Assembly: GCA_910584125.1 (NCBI GenBank)
Contig: CAJTXU010000032.1
Coordinates: forward strand, 1 to 31,937
DNA from: an uncultured Muribaculaceae bacterium
GTDB taxonomy: Bacteria > Bacteroidota > Bacteroidia > Bacteroidales > Muribaculaceae
DNA: 31,937 nucleotides
Direction of reading: 5' to 3'
Below the pieces are notes generated by a model. It had not been told where the DNA came from. It saw only the letters and a list, made by a program, of their open reading frames with translations, and ran no database searches. Position 1 is the first letter of the stretch, and every line of letters starts with the position of its first letter. The position numbers and the translations under genes are program-made. This document shows, piece after piece, positions 23,720 to 29,361 of the stretch.

Positions 23720-23804
23720 AGTAATAAGTAAAAAGTAATAATAATACGGGCATTGTCGATGCGTCACTGCATGAACAAGCCCGTATTACTTTTTACTTAT
23801 TACT
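23720..23804. repeat. Large imperfect inverted repeat (family B) after bglX, probable bidirectional terminator
   Basis: The left arm 23720-23751 (AGTAATAAGTAAAAAGTAAT to TACGGGC) and the right arm 23779-23804 (GCCCGTATTACTTTTTACTT and on) are complementary apart from a 6-base insertion, with a 27-base loop. T-rich sequence follows to about 23838. Copies of the arm unit recur at 24505-24539 and 12837-12856. It may stop transcription after bglX. Confidence 0.65.
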
Positions 23805-23852
23805 TTTTACTTACAACTTATAACTTTTTACTTTTTTTAATATCGGGTATTA

Positions 23853-23881
23853 TTGATTGTGGAATTTTTTTTGTAACTTTA
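23853..23881 (+). promoter_or_regulatory. Probable promoter of the YbjN-like gene
   Basis: TTG (23853-23855), an 18-base T-rich spacer and TAACTTTA (23874-23881) differ from the consensus at one position. The leader to the start codon at 23986 is about 95 bases. Confidence 0.4.
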
Positions 23882-23985
23882 CACACTTTATCGGCACGTC
23901 TCGCCGGCGGCCGGTCTGACCTGACTGCCATCGGGACGCGGATCCTGCCGTCTAAGTAACCGTTATTAACCATAAACCAAGCCGT

Positions 23986-24498
23986 ATGAATGCTGTGACA
24001 TTGATGATTAAGTCGATCTTCGAACAGAACGAATGGAAATACACGCTCGACGACAACGACGAAACCGGCATCGACACGTTTACCTCCGGATTCAACCTCA
24101 ACAACGAGAAGGCACACTTCCAGGTGCGCGTTTACCGCGAGTCGGAATGTTACCAGATCCTCTCATCGGCTGACTCCCGCGTGCCGCTCGCCTCGATAGC
24201 CGGCGCCCTTATGGCCGCGAACGAATTCAACAGTTATTCGCGGCTGGTGTGCTGCTGTGTCGACACGGCCACGGGCGACGTGATCTTCTTCAAGGGCACT
24301 GTGACCGCCGGCCTCACGTTTTCGGAGACCGCCTTCGAGCAGGAGATGAATGTGCTTATGGCCGTCACCGACACCGAGACCGCCCAGATCATCAAGAAGG
24401 CCGTGAACTATTCGCCCGGAAACATCCCTGAGACTCCGGCCTCCGAGCCGCAGCCCAGACGCGGCTTCTTCGCCCGTCTCTTCCAGCACCAGAAATAA
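23986..24498 (+). CDS. YbjN-like domain protein
   Basis: A 170-residue cytoplasmic protein (no signal peptide) with the alpha/beta pattern of the YbjN / type III chaperone-like fold: an N-terminal helix (TLMIKSIFEQNEWKYTLDD), strands (KAHFQVRVYRESECYQILSSA), a helix (VPLASIAGALMAANEFNSY), strands (SRLVCCCVDTATGDVIFFKG) and a final helix (AFEQEMNVLMAVTDTETAQII). The tail is proline-rich and ends RRGFFARLFQHQK. This fold often acts as a chaperone or sensory regulator, but no specific role can be read. The 24499-24543 interval to the next gene holds a family B repeat. Confidence 0.65.
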   Translation: MNAVTLMIKSIFEQNEWKYTLDDNDETGIDTFTSGFNLNNEKAHFQVRVYRESECYQILSSADSRVPLASIAGALMAANEFNSYSRLVCCCVDTATGDVIFFKGTVTAGLTFSETAFEQEMNVLMAVTDTETAQIIKKAVNYSPGNIPETPASEPQPRRGFFARLFQHQK

Positions 24499-24504
24499 AG
24501 GAGA

Positions 24505-24539
24505 AGTAATAAGTATAGAAGTAATAAGTAAAAAGTAAC
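24505..24539. repeat. Dispersed repeat family B copy
   Basis: AGTAATAAGTATAG followed by AGTAATAAGTAAAAAGTAAC is the same unit as the left arm of the inverted repeat at 23720-23751. It lies just before the TTG start of the first DUF4230 gene. Confidence 0.7.
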
Positions 24540-24543
24540 AAGG

Positions 24544-25164
24544 TTGAAGTCATTACGCAATCTGACGCTGCTCATCGCCGCGTCTCTCCTCTGCCTCACG
24601 GCGGCCTGCCGCCGCGACGACGACAGCAGCCGGGTGTTCCTCGCCGAGGTGCGCTCGGTCGACAAACTCGTGCTCGCGCAGATGACCATCTCCAAGATGG
24701 CGACCATCGACGACCTCAGGCTCGAGGACGCCGACGGTCTGAAGCAGGCCGTCGAGGCCCTCGGCGACGCCGTGAAGATCGGCTCGCGCAAGGGCGCATA
24801 TTCATACGACACATATATGCAGGCATACATCGACATGTCCGCTTTCTCCGAGAACGATGTCGATATCGACAGGGAGTCCAGGACCATCTCGATGACGCTG
24901 CCACCGGTGCAGACCGAACTCGCCGGCCGTGACCCCGGCATCCGCGAGGACCATTACCGCGTCACGGGCCTGCGCTCAGACATCGACTCTAAAGAGCGCG
25001 CCGAGATCAAGGAGAAGATGAACACCGCGCTACGCGCCGAGATAGACAGGAATCCCGCCTTCCGCGACCGGCTCATGGAGCAGGCCCGCGCCAAGGCCCG
25101 CGCCTACTTCCAGTCGCTCGGCGAGGCCGAGGGCTATACCGTGACCGTTGATTTCAAAAACTGA
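24544..25164 (+). CDS. DUF4230 lipoprotein
   Basis: A 206-residue DUF4230 protein. The start is a TTG at 24544, giving the lipoprotein signal KSLRNLTLLIAASLLCLTAAC with cysteine 22; no ATG offers an intact signal. The mature part has the DUF4230 layout: RVFLAEVRSVDKLVLAQMTISK, a TIDDL... linker, AYSYDTYMQAYIDMSAF, an alternating segment SRTISMTLPPVQTELA, and a long charged helix (KERAEIKEKMNTALRAEIDR) ending EGYTVTVDFKN. The role of this family is not established; members are envelope anchored. It is followed after 7 bases by a second DUF4230 gene, evidently a tandem duplicate pair in one operon. Confidence 0.75.
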   Translation: MKSLRNLTLLIAASLLCLTAACRRDDDSSRVFLAEVRSVDKLVLAQMTISKMATIDDLRLEDADGLKQAVEALGDAVKIGSRKGAYSYDTYMQAYIDMSAFSENDVDIDRESRTISMTLPPVQTELAGRDPGIREDHYRVTGLRSDIDSKERAEIKEKMNTALRAEIDRNPAFRDRLMEQARAKARAYFQSLGEAEGYTVTVDFKN

Positions 25165-25171
25165 CATCGCA

Positions 25172-25747
25172 ATGAAGACAATCCGACTGATTATCCTGCT
25201 TCTCGTGGTGGCCGCCGTCGCTGGAGTCGTTGTATGGTGGAAATCATCGCCCGAGGCCGACCGCGTCACGATGCGCGACGCCAAGGCCATCGACATCCGT
25301 CCGATGGTGCGCCTCTGCAGTGTCGAGATATATGAAGACTACCCTGTGAAAGCCAGCATCGGCACCCGCCACTTCTTCGCCCGCGAGACGTTGCGCGGCT
25401 CAATATCATTCGACCTCGACAGCATTGCACGCGATAGCCGCGACGACACGCTGGTCGTGACGTTGCCCCGCGAGATCGTCGAGATACACGAATCGACCGA
25501 ACCCGATTCATACGAAGTGATCGACACCTGGAACGACCGCTTCCTCGGCTCCGACAAATTCACCGCCGCCGAAGAGAACGAGATCAAGCGCAAGGCCGTG
25601 GCCAACTACCGCCGGCGCATCTACGCCAAAGGCTACGTGAAGCGTGCCCGCGCCGAAGCGCGCCAGAACCTCCAGGCCCTTCTCGCGGCCACCACCGGCC
25701 ACCCCGTCATCGTCATCGACCCCACCCCCGCCGGGGCTTTGCCCTAA
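25172..25747 (+). CDS. DUF4230 membrane-anchored protein
   Basis: A 191-residue paralogue of the upstream DUF4230 gene. The start at 25172 (MKTIRLIILLLVVAAVAGVVVWW) is chosen because the preceding 8 codons overlap the upstream stop and are not family-like. It is held by one N-terminal transmembrane helix (about 4-23), not a lipobox. The order of motifs follows its neighbour: VRLCSVEIYEDYPVKAS, a conserved strand segment DTLVVTLPREIVEIHE, and a charged helix AAEENEIKRKAVANYRRRIYAKG that ends in HPVIVIDPTP. The two proteins differ in anchor type, so they may form a pair in the membrane. The stop codon lies within a family A repeat. Function is unknown. Confidence 0.75.
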   Translation: MKTIRLIILLLVVAAVAGVVVWWKSSPEADRVTMRDAKAIDIRPMVRLCSVEIYEDYPVKASIGTRHFFARETLRGSISFDLDSIARDSRDDTLVVTLPREIVEIHESTEPDSYEVIDTWNDRFLGSDKFTAAEENEIKRKAVANYRRRIYAKGYVKRARAEARQNLQALLAATTGHPVIVIDPTPAGALP

Positions 25748-25848
25748 TGATTAATGATAAATGATAAATGATTAGAGGCTCCGCAGGAAATGATGAGTGA
25801 TCAGGGGCTACTCGACTTAGATGAGTGAGTGATTAGGGGCTACGCAGT
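25746..25848. repeat. Dispersed AT-rich intergenic repeat, family A copy 3, with degenerate tandem extension
   Basis: AATGATTAATGATAAATGAT and ATGATTAGAGGCT are followed by degenerate versions (TGATGAGTGATCAGGGGCTA at about 25790, GAGTGAGTGATTAGGGGCTA at about 25824). The DUF4230 stop codon (25745-25747) overlaps the repeat start. Confidence 0.7.
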
Positions 25849-25889
25849 CATTGGCTTCCGTGAAGGCGACTGCGTGAGCCACCGGGGAG

Positions 25890-25934
25890 GGCGACTGTCC
25901 CAGTCGCCGGATTCCGTGCCCGCATAGCGGGCAC
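25890..25934. other. Two adjacent perfect GC-rich hairpins
   Basis: GGCGACTG-TCC-CAGTCGCC (25890-25908) and GTGCCCGC-ATA-GCGGGCAC (25916-25934) each form an 8-base-pair stem with a 3-base loop. They lie between the convergent DUF4230 and mini-SPFH genes and lack T-runs. They may be REP-like palindromes or a terminator without a U-tract. Confidence 0.55.
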
Positions 25935-26030
25935 ATAAACAGCCTGGGATTCCTAAATCGTAAGCTAAATATTATCATATACGCTTCGACCCTGGAGCTA
26001 ATATCTTAGCCCAAGACCCAAGACCTCAGA

Positions 26031-26462
26031 CTAATTCTGTGGCATGGTCAGCGCCCTGGTCGACTCGAGGATAGGGAGGTTGGTCTCGGTCGGCACATAG
26101 ATCACGGTCTTGTCGCTGAGGTCGGACTGCTGACGCACCCAGAGATACTGGATGTAGGTCGGCGTGATGCTGCCGTTCTCAATGCGGATGGCCTCCGCGG
26201 CGCCCTTGGCGCGCTCCACCTCCGCCTGCGCGTTCAGTTTCTCGGCCTCAAGATTGGCCCTCGCCTCCTCGATCTTGATCTTGCGGTTCTGCTCGGCCTT
26301 GGCGAACTCCGCCTTGCCCTCCATCTCCTGCGACCAGACATTATACCACGGCCTGATGAAAGCCATGGCGACCACGAGAAGCACGATACCCGCCACTCCC
26401 CAGATCGCCCCCTTGATCAACTTCGGCGTCACGTTGACATTGTTGTTGTTGTACATAATCAA
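26031..26462 (-). CDS. Mini-protein resembling the C-terminal part of SPFH/band-7 proteins
   Basis: A 143-residue membrane protein. An asparagine-rich N-terminus (MYNNNNVNVTPKL) leads to one transmembrane helix (about 17-36, GAIWGVAGIVLLVVAMAFI). A charged, alanine-rich helix follows (KAEFAKAEQNRKIKIEEARA, about 50-95), like the coiled-coil arm of prohibitin/flotillin proteins. The end, IENGSITPTYIQYLWVRQQS (95-114) and DKTVIYVPTETNLPILEST, matches the conserved tail after that arm. The SPFH core itself (about 180 residues) is missing, so it looks like a natural mini version, or a partner of a full-length protein. Either of the first two methionines may be the start. A TATCTTTG box is upstream at 26572-26565. 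Function is unknown. Confidence 0.7.
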   Translation of the reverse strand: MIMYNNNNVNVTPKLIKGAIWGVAGIVLLVVAMAFIRPWYNVWSQEMEGKAEFAKAEQNRKIKIEEARANLEAEKLNAQAEVERAKGAAEAIRIENGSITPTYIQYLWVRQQSDLSDKTVIYVPTETNLPILESTRALTMPQN

Positions 26463-26564
26463 TTGTTGTTAAAGTTTTTACTGAAAATAATTGTAAGTCA
26501 GTGTTTGATTCAGATTCCCACAAACCGAAATAGCGGCATTGGGCGTCTATTTGTTTTCTTGATG

Positions 26565-26572
26565 CAAAGATA
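26565..26572 (-). promoter_or_regulatory. Probable -7 box for the mini-SPFH gene
   Basis: TATCTTTG read on the minus strand fits TAnnTTTG. A TTTG lies upstream at 26590-26587 but only 14 bases away, shorter than usual, so the promoter is likely but not certain. The leader would be about 95 bases. Confidence 0.45.
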
Positions 26573-26777
26573 CAGCCCCGCCGCCACAAACCCATAATCT
26601 TCAAAACGTTTCAGTGCCATCGCCGTTTCACCCCGCGCCTCTGCCTGCAACATTGCAACGACACTCCCGCATCTTGCGGGTTGTGGTATTGGCATCTTCC
26701 CCATCAGGCATATACAATCCATGGATATTGCTTAGGATTCCACGCTCGACCTCACTTCCTTTTTTAGTGTCGGTATG

Positions 26778-26785
26778 CAAAGGTA
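26778..26785 (-). promoter_or_regulatory. Possible second -7 box upstream of the mini-SPFH gene
   Basis: TACCTTTG on the minus strand fits TAnnTTTG; no TTTG is found at the usual distance upstream. It would give a leader of about 300 bases containing the 26666-26680 hairpin. Confidence 0.35.
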
Positions 26786-26841
26786 ACAAATTTTACCGAC
26801 ATCCGGAAATCGTTGATCAAAAGATCACGGGAGAAAAACCT

Positions 26842-26967
26842 TCACTTTTTGCCACTGTACCCTCTGAAAGCTGTAAAAACCAACAGGCCGGCCAGAATGA
26901 CGTCGATGATGTTCCACGTCAAGCGGCCCAACGCAATTTTGAGGAACGGAGCACCAGCCCAAGACAA
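26842..26967 (-). CDS. Possible small membrane protein or gene remnant
   Basis: On the minus strand, directly after the stop of the lipoprotein gene at 26980 and in the same frame, 41 codons can be read from a TTG at 26967: MSWAGAPFLK, then IALGRLTWNIIDVILAGLLV, then FTAFRGYSGKK and TGA. The middle is a plausible single transmembrane helix, and the basic GKK end fits a cytoplasmic tail. It has no ATG. It may be a real small membrane protein, or the C-terminal remnant of a larger gene whose beginning was replaced. I do not recognise a family. Confidence 0.3.
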   Translation of the reverse strand: MSWAGAPFLKIALGRLTWNIIDVILAGLLVFTAFRGYSGKK

Positions 26968-26979
26968 AGAATGCTCTTC

Positions 26980-27651
26980 TTAGTATACGTCCGCAGATAT
27001 TCTTGTATATGTGGGCTTTACTATTGTGTCTCGCAATTCACATTTGACACCCCAATTACCATAATTTATCTTTATAAACCCCGGTTCGGGACCTTTCTCA
27101 ACAATGTCAACACCACTCGCTCTTACGTATTCAGGCGTATCCAAAAGTGATTCTTCACCAGATCCGTCATCATAATAAAGGAATCGCCATTCTTTTCTTT
27201 TATTATCGTAATTATATATGCGATATTGACGCCATTGGCTGTTGAGCCACGTATGAAGATATCCCCATTCATCCTTGCCATCGCCATCGACATCTCCTTC
27301 GTAAACGAGCTTGGGGGATGCTTGCATACATCCAAATAACTCAATTGTCGGCAAATCAGGGTTGTTGGATTTGGCATAATATCTATATTCCGCATATATA
27401 TTGTCGGCGCTATCAGTTTGCTTCTCAACAACATATATTGTATCAACACCTAACCCCGTGAAATTGCCTACAATTATGTTCTCTTCCACATGACCTTTGA
27501 CAGAATTCAAATATTTAGGCAATCCATTCGAATCACATGAATCATCGGTATTAGAGACTGTGTCGGTTTTTATAACCGACACATTCACGCTGCGATTCTC
27601 ATTACAGCTGATCATACCCAAAGCAAGTAATATAAAAAACACTGTTCTCAT
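26980..27651 (-). CDS. Lipoprotein with calcium-binding-like FG-GAP loop
   Basis: A 223-residue lipoprotein: MRTVFFILLALGMISC, cysteine 16, followed by an acidic, serine-rich linker. The body has strands in pairs (EENIIVGNFTGLGVDTIYVV, EWRFLYYDDGSG) and a loop D120-V-D122-G-D124-G-K-D127-E that matches the DxDxDGxxE calcium loops of FG-GAP/VCBS repeats. This suggests an extracytoplasmic, probably surface-exposed binding protein. Its start codon directly abuts the stop of the small exported protein upstream (27652-27654), so the two share a transcript. Codon use is AT-richer than the core genes. The function is not known. Confidence 0.75.
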   Translation of the reverse strand: MRTVFFILLALGMISCNENRSVNVSVIKTDTVSNTDDSCDSNGLPKYLNSVKGHVEENIIVGNFTGLGVDTIYVVEKQTDSADNIYAEYRYYAKSNNPDLPTIELFGCMQASPKLVYEGDVDGDGKDEWGYLHTWLNSQWRQYRIYNYDNKRKEWRFLYYDDGSGEESLLDTPEYVRASGVDIVEKGPEPGFIKINYGNWGVKCELRDTIVKPTYTRISADVY

Positions 27652-28011
27652 TCAATCGAAGATTATCTTGCCCTTTCTGTAACCATAGTTTGACTCGACG
27701 ATCAGGACCACCTTCTCGGAGAACGAAGCCCACTCATGGCAATATTTTGTCTCCACGCAGATGTCGGTATCAAGGATCTGATAGAGGTCATCCCCGATCT
27801 TCTTGACCTCGACCACATACTTCCCCGTATCCACCTTTGTGGGAGTCAGGAAATACTCAACCTCGACCACCTTGTCATACCTGCCGACGGCCTTTGTCCC
27901 GGATGCAGGTTTCGTGACCTCATAGAAAGCCGCGATATCATAGCTGCTCTCGGCAAAAGCCGTAAACGCCGACGCCAGACCAACGGCAACAGCCCCGATT
28001 GTGCACTGCAT
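27652..28011 (-). CDS. Small exported protein whose start lies in a perfect palindrome
   Basis: A 119-residue exported protein. The start at 28011 (MQCTIGAVAVGLASAFTAFA) supplies a signal peptide with cleavage near 20; an ATG 16 codons upstream would bury it. The mature part is strand-rich with no recognised domain: SYDIAAFYEVTKPASGTKAV, VVEVEYFLTPTK, YVVEVKKIGDDLYQILDTDI, KVVLIVESNYGYRKGKIIFD. The start codon is inside the 28-base palindrome at 28003-28030, which may control its translation. It precedes and abuts the calcium-loop lipoprotein gene. Not recognised as a named family. Confidence 0.65.
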   Translation of the reverse strand: MQCTIGAVAVGLASAFTAFAESSYDIAAFYEVTKPASGTKAVGRYDKVVEVEYFLTPTKVDTGKYVVEVKKIGDDLYQILDTDICVETKYCHEWASFSEKVVLIVESNYGYRKGKIIFD

Positions 28012-28030
28012 ATTTCGAAATATGCAGTGC
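28003..28030. promoter_or_regulatory. 28-base perfect palindrome over the start codon
   Basis: The sequence is fully self-complementary around a TTCGAA centre, with outer GCACTGCATA arms. It contains the start codon at 28011. As RNA it would form a 12-13-base-pair hairpin sequestering the initiation region; as DNA it could be a dimeric operator. Confidence 0.6.
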
Positions 28031-28088
28031 GTTTGTGGCTGGTGAAGAGATTCCGTCATAACATATTCATTGGTCAGGATGTTGGCGT

Positions 28089-29342
28089 TTATCGCTTGAT
28101 GCGCAGCCGCCGGTCGCTGCCGATGAACAGCTGCCCTTTCTCGGGCGAGCGAACTTTTCTGCCCGAGATGTCGAAGATCCTGCCGGCTATGTCATGCTCG
28201 CCGTCGGTTATAGTTCCGATTTGATTGGTTTTCTTGAAGTCGGCCCGCGTGAAGCAAAGCTTGTCGTTCTCGTAATATGCCTCGAGGGCATACCGTTCGG
28301 TATCGCAGGTCGGCAGCTCTCCCAGAAGAGACGAGTGGTCGTTCATATTGCTCGATCCGACGCATTCGATCCAATATTCCAGCCGGTACCCCGCGAATTC
28401 GATTTTTTTACGGCTTCGGCCGTTGACCTCGACATATTCCACAGACGCCACTCTCTCGCCCTCCAGATAGTCGCCTGCCTCCAGATTGAAGTCATATTCG
28501 GGCATCCATCTTCTCGTCTCGAAATTGTATGTATATGTCACACCTTTGTGCGAGATGACGGGGCGTTCGACACCGGAACTGTATGTCATTGTCTTCGCTG
28601 CAACCGATTCCATGGTCGTATCGCCAGTGATGCTTCTTGAGTTGCGGCTTAGAACGACTTCCGGATCCAAGATGTCGTATTTGCAATATTCCCAACGTTG
28701 GCCCTCGAAATAGAGTTCGTTGTCGGGCGCGACCGTGCCGGTGTCAAAGACCTCGGCCGAGGTCGTTCTGCCTGAAGATTCCGAATATCCAGTAACCTCG
28801 CAAAGCCAGGAGCCCGCGTCGTCAGGCATGTTGGCGTTGAAGCAGTCCGCTCCTATTCTATAGATCCACGTAGTCCCTTGGTTGTCAGCTCCTGACACGC
28901 GGATGCGCCTTTCGATTCTGTCACCAGCTTCCACGTGGTCGGCCATGGCGACCGTGCCCGCGTCGATAGAAGCCCCTTCTGGCAACTTGAAGTCGATGAT
29001 TGACCGCAGAGGACGGGAGTCTCCGTCGTACATGAATAACTCATTGCCCATTTCCAGAAGGCAGTATGTCAGGTCCTTCTGTCCATCGATTTGGAGAGTT
29101 ATTTTTTTCATATCCATAGGGGTGGAGACTCCGTCATCGAAGAAAGAGGCTTCGAGAATCGTATCGCCCGAGACTTTAGCCGAGCCTTGGAGCAGAATCT
29201 CGGGATTCGCGTTGTCGCGCACCTTTAGGTTCCAGGTCTGGCCGTCGGCGAAGAACCAGTCGAAAGGCTTCAGACTGAAGTTCTGGGCAAAAACCGTCGT
29301 TCCCGTCGCCATCGCAAGTAGAATTGTAGCTATGGTCCGCAT
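28089..29342 (-). CDS. Exported two-repeat protein with T9SS-like C-terminal tail
   Basis: A 417-residue exported protein (signal peptide MRTIATILLAMATGTTVFAQ). It is built of two related units: about 30-185 (FADGQTWNLKVRD, NPEILL, KVSGDTILEA, ... YRIGADCF) and about 209-345 (YFEGQRWEYCKYD, DPEVVL, SITGDTTMES, ... EYWIECVGS). The C-terminus from about 385 reads AGRIFDISGRKVRSPEKGQL and ends SDRRLRIKR, the short sorting-like end found on many Prevotella/Bacteroides secreted proteins (GRxV..P.KG.xI). It would be released or attached at the surface. It begins 19 bases after the C25 protease stop and very likely shares that transcript. No catalytic motif is seen; a binding or inhibitor role is possible but not shown. 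Confidence 0.75.
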   Translation of the reverse strand: MRTIATILLAMATGTTVFAQNFSLKPFDWFFADGQTWNLKVRDNANPEILLQGSAKVSGDTILEASFFDDGVSTPMDMKKITLQIDGQKDLTYCLLEMGNELFMYDGDSRPLRSIIDFKLPEGASIDAGTVAMADHVEAGDRIERRIRVSGADNQGTTWIYRIGADCFNANMPDDAGSWLCEVTGYSESSGRTTSAEVFDTGTVAPDNELYFEGQRWEYCKYDILDPEVVLSRNSRSITGDTTMESVAAKTMTYSSGVERPVISHKGVTYTYNFETRRWMPEYDFNLEAGDYLEGERVASVEYVEVNGRSRKKIEFAGYRLEYWIECVGSSNMNDHSSLLGELPTCDTERYALEAYYENDKLCFTRADFKKTNQIGTITDGEHDIAGRIFDISGRKVRSPEKGQLFIGSDRRLRIKR

Positions 29343-29361
29343 AGTGTCATATAGTTTGAGA

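Larger units (their letters stand above)
26463..26841. other. Gene-poor leader region with two minus-strand promoter boxes and a hairpin
   Basis: No gene is convincingly seen in these 379 bases. Two minus-strand TAnnTTTG boxes occur: TATCTTTG (26572-26565) and TACCTTTG (26785-26778). A perfect hairpin CCCGCA-TCT-TGCGGG sits at 26666-26680 between them. One box probably serves the mini-SPFH gene at 26462. A 70-codon open frame here (26510-26722, minus) covers the first box and has no recognisable feature. Confidence 0.45.

Noticed and set aside
8118..25848. CRISPR array, because similar AT-rich repeats recur
   Set aside because: The copies are dispersed over 17 kb, are not regularly spaced, and no cas gene is present.
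26510..26722. 70-residue minus-strand open frame upstream of the mini-SPFH gene
   Set aside because: It has no recognisable domain or signal, covers a promoter box (26565-26572), and reads like random coding.
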